Shown piece after piece: positions 1-11,640 of a stretch of 64,000 nucleotides of DNA. Location of the stretch: NCBI GenBank assembly GCA_017311185.1, contig JAESUZ010003292.1, positions 62,001 through 126,000 on the forward strand, written 5' to 3'. Each line of letters starts with the position of its first letter. Within the stretch, counting starts at the first letter, position 1. The stretch comes from Proteles cristata cristata. Lineage: Eukaryota; Chordata; Mammalia; Carnivora; Hyaenidae. The notes under the pieces are model-generated. The model was not told where the DNA came from. It made no database searches and saw only the letters and a program-made list of their open reading frames with translations. Made by a program: the position numbers and the translations under genes.

Positions 1-588
1 CAGTGACCGCCTCCAGACCCTGACCCGGGCAGACCAAGTGTAACACACGTTCATGAGACCTAAGGGCAGTGTGGACGTGACTGAACGCCTGATGTAGGGA
101 ATTCTGAAGTCCTGCTCACGCACGTAACAGTCACAAATCCCAAAAACAGTGGCTGAGGAGCACAAGGCTGGGCAGAGTGAAACTCTGAGCAGCGCGCAAG
201 GTCCGGAGCACAGAACTTAGGAGGCTGCCTGCCCAGGGCGCGGGGAGGGAAACACCCCAGGCTTTCACCTGAGCCCCCGACCATGATGAGCTAAGCGTGC
301 CAGTCCCGTTCGCCGACCTGCCCGCCCAGAGCAGGACTCTAGACAGAGCTCGATGTCGTTACCTCCACATCTTCTTCCGTACAACCAAGGCCACGTAATG
401 CCTACAACCCAAGATAATATCCGCATCCCGGATGAGTCTGTTTGTATTGCCCTGTATTACTATCTTGGACAACGGTGTGTTCCAGTGATAAAAAACGTGA
501 TCGAGAATTCCGCCAGAGAATCGGGAACCATTAAAAGAAAAGCCATGAAAAGAAACCATAAAAAAACAGACAAACATAAAAAGCCTTT
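1..588. other. Intronic DNA, no repeat or exon recognised
   Basis: I see no coding exon, RNA gene or named repeat here. The 93-codon open frame at 353-634 runs into the SINE at 607 and has no recognisable domain. Confidence 0.5.
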
Positions 589-606
589 AAGAAATCATAA
601 AAAGGA

Positions 607-807
607 GGGGCGCCTGGGTGGCTTAGTCAGTTAAGCGTCCGACTTTCGCTTGGGTCATGATCTCACGGTTCGTGGGTTCGAGCCCCGCGTCAGGCTCTGT
701 GCTGACTGCCAGCTCAGAGCCTGGAGCCTATTTCAGAGTCTGCGTCTCCCTCTCTCTCTGACCCTCCCCTGCTCACACTCTCTCTCTCTCTCCTAGAAAA
801 AAAAAAA
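607..807 (+). mobile_element. CAN-SINE, younger type, complete
   Basis: Full tRNA-Lys-like head, CT-rich body ending in CTCCTAG, and an A tail. It is bounded by an exact 18-nt target-site duplication, AAGAAATCATAAAAAGGA, at 589-606 and 808-825, so the insertion is recent. Confidence 0.95.
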
Positions 808-825
808 AAGAAATCATAAAAAGGA

Positions 826-1424
826 AAGCCAAATGAAAAGTGCAATGCAAAGTAACTGAAATTAGCAATTTCACTGGGTGTGTTTAAACGCAATTTAGAT
901 ACAGATGAAGAAAGAATTAGTTCCTCCACATTTTATCAGAAGCAAATATCTGAGCTGCAGCACAGGGGGTGAGGGGGGATGGGGGTTAAAATACAGAAGA
1001 ACGGGAAGGCTGCATGGGACGCGGTGGGAAGGATGGGCTCAAGGCGCACCTGAGTCCCGAGTCCTGGCAGGCAGAAGGGGTCCCAGGGCAGAAGTGGCCT
1101 CGGGAGGGGCAATGGCTGAGAACTTTCCCAAACCAACCAAAGGCATCAAGGCACAGACAAAACTGCTCCCAGCTCCACTCCTGATACAGAGAAGCCAATT
1201 TCACTTAAGCACCTCAGAGTGAATCTGCTGGAAACCAAAGACGGAGAGAAAATTCTAGAACAGCCAGTGGAGAGAACCACAGATCAGCTCCAAAGGTATG
1301 CTAGCGAAACTACAGGCGGGCTTCTCGCCGGCACACGGTGCAGGCGCAGTGGTGTCTTCACTGGAAATTTACCACCAGCTCTGGACTCTAAATCCAGGGG
1401 GAGAGAAGAATGAAAAATGGACGA
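826..1424. other. Intronic DNA without recognised feature
   Basis: Mixed-composition sequence with no recognisable exon or repeat. The open frames at 905-1222 and 1219-1413 show no family resemblance. Confidence 0.5.
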
Positions 1425-1507
1425 GGGGCACGTGGCTGGCCCGGTAGGTGATCCCAGAGTTGCAAGTTCGAGCCCCACGATGGGTGTGGAACTTACTTAA
1501 AAAAAAT
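1425..1507 (+). mobile_element. CAN-SINE, older short type
   Basis: Diverged head GGGGCACGTGGCTGGC, then the motif GTTCGAGCCCCACGATGGGTGT and the short end ACTTACTTAAAAAA. This form lacks the CT-rich body and is older than the long felid type. Confidence 0.8.
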
Positions 1508-1510
1508 TGA

Positions 1511-1735
1511 GGGACGCCTGGGTGGTTCAGCTGATGGAGCGTCGGACCTTGGCTCAGGTCATGATCTCACGGTTCATGGGTTCAAGCCCTGCAACAGGCT
1601 CTGTGCTGATGGCTAGGGGCCTGGATCCTGCTTCTGATTCTGTGTCTCCCTCTCTCTGCCCCTCCCCTGCTCATGCTCCATCTCGCTCTTTCTCTCATAA
1701 ATAAACGTAAAAAATTTTTAAAATTTTAAAAATTT
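1511..1735 (+). mobile_element. CAN-SINE, older long type
   Basis: Long-form SINE with head GGGACGCCTGGGTGGTTCAG, a CT-rich body and tail CTCATAAATAAACGTAAAA. It directly follows an older copy. Confidence 0.9.
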
Positions 1736-1904
1736 TTTGAGACAGACGCTGTCAGACAAAGTGAGACTTTCTAAAAGGGGAATGAGAACCAAGAGCTGGA
1801 AAGGAAAATGAAAAGCAAGAGAAAGTAAATGGATAAAACGGAAGGAACCCCAACTGTATTAAGAAGTGATGGCAGCACCTTGTGGGGTTTAAAATCCAGA
1901 CAGA

Positions 1905-2106
1905 GGGGTGTGTGGGTGGTTCAGTGGGTTACGCATCATTAACTTCGGCTCAGGTCATGATCTTGCAGTTTGTGAGTTCGAGCCCCACTGGGCTCTGTGC
2001 TGACAGCTCGGAGCCTGGAGCTGCTTCGGATTCTGTCTCCTCTCTCCGTCCCCCACCCGCTTGTGCTCTGTCTCACTCAAAAAATAAACATTAAATTAAA
2101 AAAAAA
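1905..2106 (+). mobile_element. CAN-SINE, diverged
   Basis: Head GGGGTGTGTGGGTGGTTCAG, then GGTCATGATCTTGCAG and the AAAAAATAAACATTAAA tail. It abuts a reverse-oriented copy. Confidence 0.88.
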
Positions 2107-2280
2107 TTTTTCATAGTTTATTTATTTTTGAGGCAGATAAAGACAGAGCATGAGTGGGGGAGGGGCAGAGAACAAGGGAGACAGAATCAGAAGCAGCTCC
2201 AGGCTCGAGCTCATGCACCAAGAGATCATGAGCTGAGCCAAAGTCGGCCGCTTAACCTACCGAGCCCCCCAGGTGTCCCA
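2107..2280 (-). mobile_element. CAN-SINE, reverse
   Basis: Reverse complement of the SINE, from the T-rich tail to the head CCCCCCAGGTGTCCCA. With the copy on its left it forms a tail-to-tail inverted pair. Confidence 0.88.
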
Positions 2281-2684
2281 AGAAGTATTTACTATTAAAA
2301 AGAAGGCTATTTCATGAGGATCCACCAGAAAGGTCTAAAAGTCCTATGTCTATCTACATGTGATAACATAGCTCCAACCCATATACAGCAAAAGTGACAG
2401 AACTGAAAAGAGGAACAGATTAGTGGAGACCGATAGGGAGCAGTGGATAAAAATCGAAAACCACAAGGAAATACACTGCACACGAGGGACCCCGCATCCA
2501 ATCGCGGCGAACACGTGTGTTTTTCAAGAGCGCGCTGACCTCTTACCCAACTCGAGCACGTGATGGACCGTAAAACAAGTTGAACAAACTTCAAAGGACT
2601 GAAATCATTCAGGGTATGTTGTTCTCTGACCGAGAGAATTATTAGAAACAACAAAATCAACCTGAAAATCCTGATGTTTGAAAT

Positions 2685-2887
2685 TTTTTTTAACGTGTAT
2701 TTATTTTTGAGAGAGACAGAGCGTGAGCGGGGGAGGGGCAGAGAGAGAGACGGAGACAGAATCCTAAGGAGGCTCCAGGCTCCAAGCTGTCAGCACAGAG
2801 CCCGATGCGGGGTTCGAACTCACAAGCGCTGAGGTCATGACCTGAGTTGAAGTCAGGCATTTAACCAACTGAGCCACCCAGGCGCCC
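2685..2887 (-). mobile_element. CAN-SINE, reverse, inside the L1 fossil
   Basis: Reverse SINE from the T-rich tail to GCCACCCAGGCGCCCC. Its flanks repeat the L1 text: CTGAAAATCCTGATGTTTG before and CTGAAAATCCCCTGATATTTAG after, which is a slightly diverged target-site duplication. Confidence 0.92.
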
Positions 2888-3054
2888 CTGAAAATCCCCT
2901 GATATTTAGAAATTAATCAATCTACTTCTAAATAATTTGCAAGGTCCACTCTCATTAGTTTAAACTGAAAGATAATGAAAATGCAACATACCGGCACTTG
3001 CAGAATAAAGCTAAATGCTTATCAGTTACACCTCTAGGGAGACTCCTCTTATTA

Positions 3055-3404
3055 TTTTTTACTTTGGGGGGGCATGCAAGGGGGGAGAGGGGCAGAGGGA
3101 GAGGGAAAGAGAATCTTTTTCTTTTTTTTAGAGTGCATAATTTATTTATTTAAGTTCAAGTTAGTTAACCTACAGTGTAGTATTAGTTTCAGGAGTGGAA
3201 TCCAATGATTCGTCACTTACATACAACACCCAGTGCTCATCCCAACAGGGAGAGAAAATGTTAAGCAAACTCCATGATCAGCACAGAGCCCCACGCAGGG
3301 CTTGATCGCATGACCCCAGGATCATGATCGCATGACCCCAGGATCATGACCTGAGTCGAAATCAAGAGTTGGATGCTCAACTGACCGAGCCACCCACTTC
3401 TTTT
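3055..3404 (-). mobile_element. CAN-SINE, reverse, old, split by an L1 fragment
   Basis: A diverged reverse SINE whose A/G-rich part (about 3055-3118) and tRNA part (about 3250-3404) are separated by a 130-bp L1 3' end. The tRNA part holds a 22-bp tandem duplication (3304-3325 and 3326-3347, starting GATCGCATGACCCC). Confidence 0.75.
3119..3250 (-). mobile_element. L1 3' end fragment, carnivore type
   Basis: Contains TTCAAGTTAGTTAACCTACA and ACACCCAGTGCTCATCCCAAC. This is the reverse complement of the 3' end of carnivore L1 elements; the L1 at 23211-23815 carries the same end in forward orientation. It sits inside an older SINE. Confidence 0.8.
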
Positions 3405-4099
3405 TTAAAAAAAAGGATAGCAGATCAGGAATTAAAGAGAAGATCACTAACAAATCCTACAGAAAATAAGACGGTATGATGCACAACTTTATGCCAATAA
3501 ATGCGAAAATTTCGATGAAACAGAGAAATTTCTAGAAAAACACAATTATCAAAACTAACACAAGAAACCAGAGATCTGCAAAGTTCTACATCTATTAAAG
3601 AAGAATTTGCCTATCAAAAAACCCCTATAGTTATTTTAAAAAGAAATAACACAAATCCTCTCCGAGCAGTATCTGAGAACACATAAAGGTGAGATATTCT
3701 GATTTATTTTATAAAACCAGCATAATCTTGATAGCAAAATAGGACAAGGATATTATTATAAGACAAGGAAAACTTTAAGCCAACCTCACTCATGAATATA
3801 GAAGCAAAAATCCTAAGCAAAATATTAGCAAGCAGAATCCAGTCTGTAAAAAGAATACTTGGCCCTTGCCAGGTTCGTTTAACACTCAAAACTATGTGTA
3901 ATTCACGACCGTAACAAAATAGCCAGAAAAATCACACTATCATTTCACTCAATGCTGGAAAAAACATCTGATAAAGTGACTTCCCAACAGGATTTTAAAA
4001 ATTCATCTCTTCAGGATAAGAACTGGAAATAGGAGAGTTCCCTTAATTTGACAAAGAATATTAAAAACAAAACAAAATGGAAGCACCATCATTCTTTTT

Positions 4100-4210
4100 A
4101 AGTTTTTTTTTTGTTTTTTTTTAAGTCATCTCTACACCCAACATGGGGCTTGAACTCATAACCCTGAGATCAAGACATGTGCTCTCCTGACAGGGCCACC
4201 CAGGCGCCCC
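4100..4210 (-). mobile_element. CAN-SINE, older short type, reverse
   Basis: Short form with TCTCTACACCCAACATGGGG and head CACCCAGGCGCCCC. Flanked by AAGCACCATCATTC before and AAGCAACCATCTTTC after, so it inserted into the L1 fossil. A second SINE then used the same site. Confidence 0.88.
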
Positions 4211-4231
4211 AAAGCAACCATCTTTCTTTGT

Positions 4232-4470
4232 TTTTTTTTTTAATTTATTTTTATTTAAAAAAAATTTTTTTAATGTTTTATTTTTATTCTGAGAGAGAGA
4301 CAGAGCACAAGTGGGGTAGGGGCAGAGAGAGAGGGAGATACAGAATCTGAAACAGGCTCCAGGCTCTGAGCTGTCAGCACAGAACCCAACGGGGGACTCA
4401 AACCCACAAACCGTGAGATCATAACCTGAGCTGAAGTCGGCCACTTAACCAACCGAGCCCCCAGGCGCCC
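4232..4470 (-). mobile_element. CAN-SINE, reverse, at the same target as its left neighbour
   Basis: Long-form reverse SINE ending in CCAGGCGCCC. It is followed by TGCAACCATCATTCTTAAAG, a third copy of the target sequence that flanks the SINE on its left. Confidence 0.9.
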
Positions 4471-4673
4471 TGCAACCATCATTCTTAAAGGTGAGATGCT
4501 GACGCTCCTCTCTGAGGTCAGGAATGACAGACACCTGTGGCCTCTACCGTTAAACCAACATTTACAGAGGGTCTGAGAAAGCAAGCGAAAGAAATGTGCA
4601 AGAATTGGAAAGGAAAAAATAAAACTGTCACTATATGCAGACATCTAGAAAACCCAATAGAAAGATCCATAGA

Positions 4674-4888
4674 GGATGCCTGGGCAGCTCAGTCAGTTAA
4701 TTGCCTGCCTCTCGGTTTCAGCTCAGGCCATGATCTCACGGCTCGTGAGCCTGAGCCCCACGTCGGGCTCTGCGCTGGCAGCGTGGAGCCTGCTTGGGAT
4801 TCTCTCTCTCCCCCTCACTCTCTGCCCTTTCCCCATCTGTGGTCACTCTCTTTCTCAAAATAAATAGGTAAACTTAAAAAAAAAATAG
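4674..4888 (+). mobile_element. CAN-SINE, older long type
   Basis: Head GGATGCCTGGGCAGCTCAGT, B-box region diverged (GTGAGCCTGAGCCCC), CT-rich body, tail CTCAAAATAAATAGGT. Inserted in the L1 fossil. Confidence 0.9.
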
Positions 4889-5892
4889 GAACAGCCTTAG
4901 AAAAGTAGGAAAAACATGTAGAAAATACAAAAGAATTGTCGGTTAAACTGTTATGAACAATAAATAATCTTAGTAAGATTTTATATGTAAAATATGTGAC
5001 AACTATATTTCTACATCATGGCATCCATCAGAAAACGCTGAAACCGCCATTTAAATAGCATCCAAAAAAATTAAATACCCCAAAATAAATCTATGAAGAG
5101 CTGTCCTGGCCTCCACGGAGCACCATAAAATGGATCATGATAAATTAAGAACTAAGTAAACGGATGTAACCATGAACTAGAACATCACATATTGCGAAGA
5201 TCTCACGTCTCTCCCCAGCTGATCTACAGAATCAACAAAATCCCAAACAAAATTCCAGCCAGGGCACGTGTGTGTGCGCGCGCGTGTGTGTAAAACCGAC
5301 AGACGGGTTCTAAAATTATATTGAAATGCACAGGATGGAACAGCCAAAGCCGCCCTAACGGATAACAAAAACGAGAGCACCTGCCACACCAGAGCCAAGA
5401 CCTGGTCTACACCCTGTGTGAGCTTAGCCGGGAGAAGGGCACGCAGTCCCCCCAAAACAGAATAGTTCAGAGCCGGTTTAGAAGCACCTGATATGCGACA
5501 AGGTGGCACCTCTGAGGAAACAGGCGCTGGGTCAACTGGACAGCCATCGGGAGAAAATCGGAGTCCTGTCCCCATCTCACATCACACACAGAGTCCAGCT
5601 CCGCGTGGGGCCAAGGCCAACCCTACGAGATACACCGTCACGCTCCCTTCCCAGACCGGGGCCCTTCTGTCTCCTGCCGGAATCTGCCTAAATCAGGTTT
5701 GATCTGGAAACGCTGCATGTAGGAGTTACAGCTCTGTGTACGCGGCCCCGCGGGATTCCCACCCCTTCTCACACACCGCGAGGTACTGGCCGCAAACTGG
5801 AAAACACCAATGTCCAAAAGTAGCTGAGTGGCTAAGCTGGGTCAGAAATCTTACCGTGGAGCATCACGCTAGAGCAGGATGAATGAAATATC

Positions 5893-6780
5893 CCAACCTT
5901 TTAATTTCAGGGCCCTTTTACACTCTTAGAAATGATTAAAGACCCAGAGACCTTTCATTTTATATAACCGTATATTTCATATACACATATATGGCCAAGT
6001 TTTTATAAAATAACGATACTTGTTAATGTAAACAACGCATCTTACAAAAATAACCTTTCGTTTTCTGAAGCGAAAGCGAGAAGGTGCTGCTTTCTATTTT
6101 TGCAAATCTCTGATTGTCTGGCTGCGCAGAAAGTGGCTAGATTTTCTAATCTGCTTTCGCGTTCAGTCTGTGGTGCTATGTTGTTTTGGCTGAAGCATGT
6201 GAAGAAAATTAGCCTCACACAGACTGATCCAGTTTGGGAAAGGGAGCCGGGCTTCAACCGTCTTTCTCAGTTACCATGGATATTCCCCCTGGATGCTCCC
6301 CGAGACTCAACACGTGAGAACTTCAAGATCAGACACAACGTGGCAGGCAGATGCCCGTCGATGAACTTGCACACTGTTACCTAGGCCGAAAGCCATCGGC
6401 TTCTTTTGCCTGTTGGACGACTCTTCTACCCCTTCGCGATTTTGTAACAACATTCACATCATTTGGAAAACGATGGCTTGGGGAGTCATAATGGTCTCCC
6501 TGACGATGCGTTTCACTACAGGCCATTAAAATAAATCAGTCACTAATATCGCCCTCTGTCTCATCGGAAAGGGCTGTCCACGCCGTCACGCCCACAGTGG
6601 TAAACAGGAGTTTCCCCAGATCCGAATTTTCACGTGAAAACTCAGGCTTCACCACCGGCAACAAAGACAGTCGGCTGCTGTGCTGGAAGGGACAGGTCCC
6701 CTTCGCTCATATACCCTGAAACATGTCTGCCAAACACAACAGTTGAGGATCCACGGCTAATCTGGGAGTCACAGTCACTC
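5893..6780. repeat. Ancient mammalian dispersed repeat, family not named
   Basis: The text CAACCTTTTAATTTCAGGGC... and GCAAATCTCTGATTGTCTGG resembles a repeat I have seen in many mammalian introns, but I cannot name the family with confidence. There is no intact reading frame. Confidence 0.45.
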
Positions 6781-7089
6781 TATCAGATAAAAATGGTACT
6801 CTCTTAAAAAAAAAAATAGCGAGTTCAGTTTGCAGCCCGGAGAACTACATCCCTGCCTTTCCCTGTGGTTCGAGGCGGAAGCGTTATGTGCGTCTGCTGT
6901 CCCTTCACATGGTATATTCCAAGGACTCCATTGGAATCCACATTCCATAAAATCCATGATTTCTCCTGCTTTCTCAAGGGCAGTCTCAAGTGAAACTGGA
7001 TGAAAATAACCGCTAGTACAGTTTGCGGTCACTGCCTCACCCTCCACATTACTTCTGTACCGTCAACACCAACATCGACAGCGAAAGGG

Positions 7090-7360
7090 GCAAATGATGA
7101 CTTCAAATAATCATGAGAGCCGCTGTAACCTCACAGATCACTGGAAGAGTCTTAGGGACACCCTGAGGGTCCACAAGCCATGCTCCGAGAACTTCTCAAT
7201 TATACCAGCGCAAAGCAATGCAGATGAACCTGAAGAATGTGGTGCCGAGTGAAAAAGCAGACACAAAGGCCATCTCCTGTGAGATTCGTTCACGTACAAG
7301 TTCATAAGTAGGAAAAACCGCACTACATTGGCTAGGGAGGTCCGCTCCGTTGATAAAGCA
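7090..7360 (+). mobile_element. Possible old L1 3' fragment
   Basis: The run around 7200-7320 (GCAATGCAGATGAACCTGAA, then CTCCTGTGAGATTC) resembles degenerate L1 3'-end text of the kind seen more clearly at 54967-55040. The match is weak. Confidence 0.35.
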
Positions 7361-7894
7361 TACTGGGGGGTTTTCACACACTTCGCGGGAATTAACAGAC
7401 CAAGTGGACAAAAGTCAGTAAGGAAGGTTTAGGAAGAATTAAAAAGCTTAGGCCAAGGGCCACACACGGAACCCTACACCCAACGGTAACAGAATTAACG
7501 CCCTCTCCAGGCTCAGACAACGCCCATCAAAGCTGACGGAACACTGCACACAGCAAGTCTCCAGAAAATACGAGTAATGATGGTATGTGAACTGTATTCT
7601 TTTCAACGCACTTAGTTGAAAAATCAGTAATAAGAAGATAACTTAAGGACCCCGCCTTGAGAAATCTTTAAAGTAGCCTCTTAGGTGGTTCACAGGTTAA
7701 AAAAGAAATCGTAACGGTAAACAGAAAATATTTAGGGCTGATGAATAAAAATAGCACGCATCAAAACGTGTGAGGTGAGCTAAAGCAGAAGAAGAGGAGA
7801 GGTTTTACAGGTTCTGGATGAAGTTATTAAGAAAGAGGATGAAGACGAATGGCCTGAGAAGCGGGGCGGTCGGGGAGGGCACGTTCGAAAAAAA
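7361..7894. other. Intronic DNA, nothing recognised
   Basis: No exon, RNA gene or repeat recognised. Confidence 0.5.
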
Positions 7895-8014
7895 TATAAG
7901 GAAATAACAGAATCCCAAGCAGGCTCCGTGATGCGGGGCTCAAACTACCGAACCAGGAGATGGTGGCCTGAGCTCAAGTCGGACGCTTGACCCACGGAGC
8001 CACCCAGGCACCCC
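7895..8014 (-). mobile_element. CAN-SINE, truncated, reverse
   Basis: Only the tRNA half remains, from AGAATCCCAAGCAGGCTCC to CACCCAGGCACCCC. Tail and CT-rich body are missing. Confidence 0.85.
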
Positions 8015-8994
8015 TCTTCCTCTTACTAGGATTCTTGAAGGTCAAGTGCTCCAACTCCAGACGCTGCTGGGAGCCCTCCCTCCACGCCACTAACCAGAGA
8101 CACGATCGTCCCCAATTCTGAGTCCCGCTGGGACCTTAATGCTTCAAGATGAACTGAGCTTGTCCTTCTGGAAAGACCTAGGGGCCGCGCTGTGAAAAGA
8201 AACTCGGCCCTCACTCAGGGTGGTCCCTGAGTTTAGCTGGGGAAAAAAAACCATCAAACAAACTTACTTGATAAAAGACACTTGTGAAGCCTCAGAATCA
8301 CGGCGGGGAATGACTGCAGAGGATCTCAGGGGTCCTTTCTCCGATTCCTTCTTTTGCCCACGATCCCCTTCCCCTCTGAATGTCCCTCCTCCCTCCTACT
8401 CGCAGGAAGCTTCCAGGAGGTCGGAGGCGGGGAAGCAAGGTGAAGAGGCTGGCGGGAAAGGCGCCTGGCTCCCTTCCGCACCGCAGCTCCTCGCATCCCC
8501 GGGCAGCACCCGCCACTGGCCCCTGCTCGCCATCTGACCCGCCTCTCTCCCTCTCTCCTTTATTCTCCCAGACCCCTCAGCCCGCTGGACCAGGGAGGAA
8601 GGGAAGGGACCATGCGGGCAATGGGGACGACAGCCACGGGCCCCCTGCCTTCCCAGAGCGGGACAGGCCTGTGCCCTTGGCAAAACCACAAGCCGGGCCG
8701 GGTCCTCGACGCTGCTCTCCTGTGATGCTCTTCCTGGTGGCTTCTCTTCCCCAAACCTCTCCCAGTCTCCAGCCGCCTTCCCAGCCCTGGTGCGTCCCAC
8801 CCACTTTGCGCCTGACTTCACAGAGACCACAGAAATGGGGGACCTTCAGGCTCGACGGAACCTTCTCTGGCAAAGGTCGTGGGAGAAGCATTCACTCCCC
8901 AGATCCTTCCCTGGCAGCTCCCTCCGGTGGGCAAGGCTCCGGCTCTCCGCTACCTTCTCGGAGAGCCCTTCGCGGCCCCACTGCAGAAAGCCGT
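8015..8994. other. GC-richer intronic DNA without recognised feature
   Basis: This stretch of MYH10 intron 2 is GC-richer than its surroundings and open in several frames (for example 8380-9039 on the plus strand). The frames overlap on both strands and encode low-complexity proline- and serine-rich text, so I read them as composition effects. A regulatory role is possible but unsupported. Confidence 0.45.
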
Positions 8995-9122
8995 TCTCCA
9001 ACTCACTCTATCCCACAGTCAGCCTTCATTTCCTTCTAGGATGCGTCAGAAAGGCAGGGATCTGGCCTGTCCCCGCTCTCTCCCCAGCATCTAGAACACA
9101 GTAGGTGTTCAGTAAATAGTCA
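8995..9122 (+). mobile_element. L2 3' end remnant
   Basis: Text such as AGGCAGGGATCTGGCC followed by CCCCAGCATCTAGAACACAG and TAGGTGTTCAGTAAATAG matches the conserved 3' end shared by L2 and MIR-type elements. Confidence 0.7.
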
Positions 9123-9215
9123 CTAAGGAAACGAATTTCTAGGGGAAAACTAGTTCTGAGTGACAAGAGCCGGGGTGGCACGCCCCTAGGCCTCTCGTTA
9201 AACTCTCGCTCTCGT

Positions 9216-9410
9216 GGGCACCTGGGCGTCTCCGTCGGTTACGCGTCCGACTTCGGCTCAGGTCATGATCTCGCAGTTCGTGAGTTTGAGCCCCGCGTTG
9301 GGCTCTGTGCTCACAGCTTGGAGCCTGCTTCAGATGCTCTGCCTGCCTCTCTCTCTGCCCCTCCCCCGTGCTCTCGCTCTCTCTCCCCTAAAGATAAATA
9401 AACATTAAAA
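9216..9410 (+). mobile_element. CAN-SINE, older long type
   Basis: Head GGGCACCTGGGCGTCTCCGT, GGTCATGATCTCGCAGTTCG, CT-rich body, tail AGATAAATAAACATTAAAA. Confidence 0.92.
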
Positions 9411-9422
9411 AAAAGAAATTCA

Positions 9423-9660
9423 GGGGCGCCTGGGTGGCTTAGTCGGTTAAGCGTCCGACTTTCGCTTAGGTCATGATCTCGCGGTTCGTGGGTTCGGGCC
9501 CCGCGTCGGGCTCTGTGCTGACTGCCAGCTCAGAGCCTGGAGCCTGTTTCAGTCTGTGACTCCCTCTCTCTCTGACCCTCCCCTGCTCACGCTGTCTCTC
9601 TCTCTCTCTCTCCTAGAAATAAATAAAAAACATTAAAAAATTAAAAAAAAAAAAAAAAAA
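9423..9660 (+). mobile_element. CAN-SINE, younger type, complete
   Basis: Near-consensus young copy with the diagnostic CTTTCGCTTAGGTC and CTCCTAGAAATAAATAAA, then a long A tail. Target-site duplication AAAAGAAATTCA precedes it (to 9422) and follows it (to 9674). It inserted next to the tail of the preceding SINE. Confidence 0.95.
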
Positions 9661-9987
9661 AAAAAAGAAATTCAATGGTTCTCTTCCCAACTCAGACCTT
9701 TACAAGATCAACTTTTCCCTCTGCTTTGTTTTGTTCTAAATCAAAGCTCTCTATCATCTTCTTTAAGTCACTACTGCCTGTGTCTACTATCCCCTTGAGC
9801 CTTTTTCTGTCCTTCTAGAGCTTTTCAAGAATCTGGCTTGCGTTTTTCCGCTCTCCCTTATCCCTTAGTATTTTTAGTTAACTTTTCCCGCGTGGTTAGT
9901 GACACTGTCAGTGCCTGCAACATACGTGTCACCTGCTGACCACAGGACAACCCCGGCCTCAGTCTCGCCCCGGACGGCTTCCTCTTA

Positions 9988-10163
9988 AACACCGCAGTCC
10001 GACTCTGGCTCAGGTTGTAACCTTGTGGATCGTGAGTTCGAGCCCTGCATCAGGCTTGCTGCTGTCAGCACAGAGCCCGCTTCAGATCCTCTGTCCCTCT
10101 CTCTCTCTGCCCCTCCCCGACTCATGCTCTCTCTCAAAAATAAAGAAACATTAAAAAAAAAAA
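9988..10163 (+). mobile_element. CAN-SINE, 5'-truncated
   Basis: Starts within the tRNA part (CAGTCCGACTCTGGCTCAGG), keeps GTGAGTTCGAGCCCTGCATC and ends CTCAAAAATAAAGAAACATT. Confidence 0.88.
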
Positions 10164-10214
10164 ATCAAAAATAATAAAATAAAATGACACCTTAAGATAC
10201 AAAGGAAGGGGACA

Positions 10215-10430
10215 GGGGCGCCTGGGTGGCTTAGTCGGTTAAGCGTCCGACTTTCGCTTGGGTCATGATCTCGTGGATCGTGGGTTCGAGCCCCGCGTCG
10301 GGCTCTGTGCTGACTGCCAGCTCAGAGCCTGGAGCCTGTTTCAGTCTGTGACTCCCTCTCTCTGACCCTCCCCTGCTCACTCTCTCTCTCTCTCCTAGAT
10401 AATAAATAAAACATTAAAAAAAAAAAAAAA
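10215..10430 (+). mobile_element. CAN-SINE, younger type, beside MYH10 exon 2
   Basis: Near-consensus young copy. An exact 21-nt target-site duplication (AAGATACAAAGG...GGGGACA) flanks it at 10194-10214 and 10431-10451. It lies only about 215 bp beyond the donor of MYH10 exon 2 and is antisense to the gene. Confidence 0.96.
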
Positions 10431-10606
10431 AAGATACAAAGGAAGGGGACATTTGGGTAAGCCAGAGCCGACCTTTCTATGTGTAACACAAACAGTCCTG
10501 TTAGACAGACAGCGTGGGGAGCGCAAGTCCTCATGTAGCTCCGAACGCAGTAGGTGCGATCCACGTGAATATCCCGCCACCACCTCCCACGACAACGCGT
10601 GTGTCA

Positions 10607-11044
<438 letters not shown>

Positions 11045-11444
11045 TTAGGTGTTTGCAAACACTCGACGCCTCACAGGTTCTCTTCCTGGGAGGCACTTAC
11101 AGCTCAACCTCTGGCGGACAGAGAGCATAAACCTTGACCGAGGCGCTGGGGTCACCCTCTTCATGGCCACGCTGACCGGGTGTCCAAAGTAAATTCCAGG
11201 GGAGACCCGAACTAAAACCAAGCAGGGGGAGGAGGCAGCGTTCCCGTGGGACTTTTCCCCGCCTCCTCTCCTCTCCCGCCCCCACCACGAATTAAACAGG
11301 GGTCAAGAAGGCAAAGGTGAATGAAGCCAAGGAAAGCGGAGACTCCTAAGAAAAGGTGCTGGAGGTGGTGCCTGAATGAGGTGGCCATGGGGACAGAGCT
11401 GCAAAATGAACAGTCACGGCAGCTGCTAAACAGGAAACCATCAA

Positions 11445-11640
11445 GGGTGCCTGCGTGGCTCCGTTGGCTAAGCCTCCGCTTTGGCCCAAGTCATGATCTC
11501 AGTTTGTGAGTTCGAGCCCCGTGTTGGGCTCTGTGCTGACAGCTTGGAGCCTGGGGCCTGCTTCGGATTCTGTGTCTCCCTCCCTCTGTGCCCCTCCCCC
11601 ACTCATGCTCTCTTGCTCTCTCAAAAATAATTTAAAAAAA
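11445..11640 (+). mobile_element. CAN-SINE, older long type, tail interrupted
   Basis: Head GGGTGCCTGCGTGGCTCCGT, tail CTCAAAAATAATTTAAAA. A reverse SINE has landed in the tail, which resumes at 11865 (TCAAAAATAAATATTAAAA). Confidence 0.92.

Larger units (their letters stand above)
2290..5890 (+). mobile_element. L1 ORF2 fossil, broken by SINEs
   Basis: Old LINE-1 copy reading left to right. Recognisable pieces include endonuclease-domain text near 2560-2660 and 2925-3040, reverse-transcriptase text such as [17 protein letters not shown] encoded at about 3792-3843, the region before the catalytic YADD motif near 4600-4660, and downstream ORF2 text at about 5050-5640, with a weak match to the 3' end continuing to about 5890. 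The frame is broken by many stops and indels and by at least five SINE insertions. It is non-functional. Confidence 0.85.

Noticed and set aside
8380..9039. 219-codon plus-strand frame in MYH10 intron 2
   Set aside because: Low-complexity serine- and proline-rich, overlapped by four other frames, runs into an L2 3' end, and has no recognisable family.
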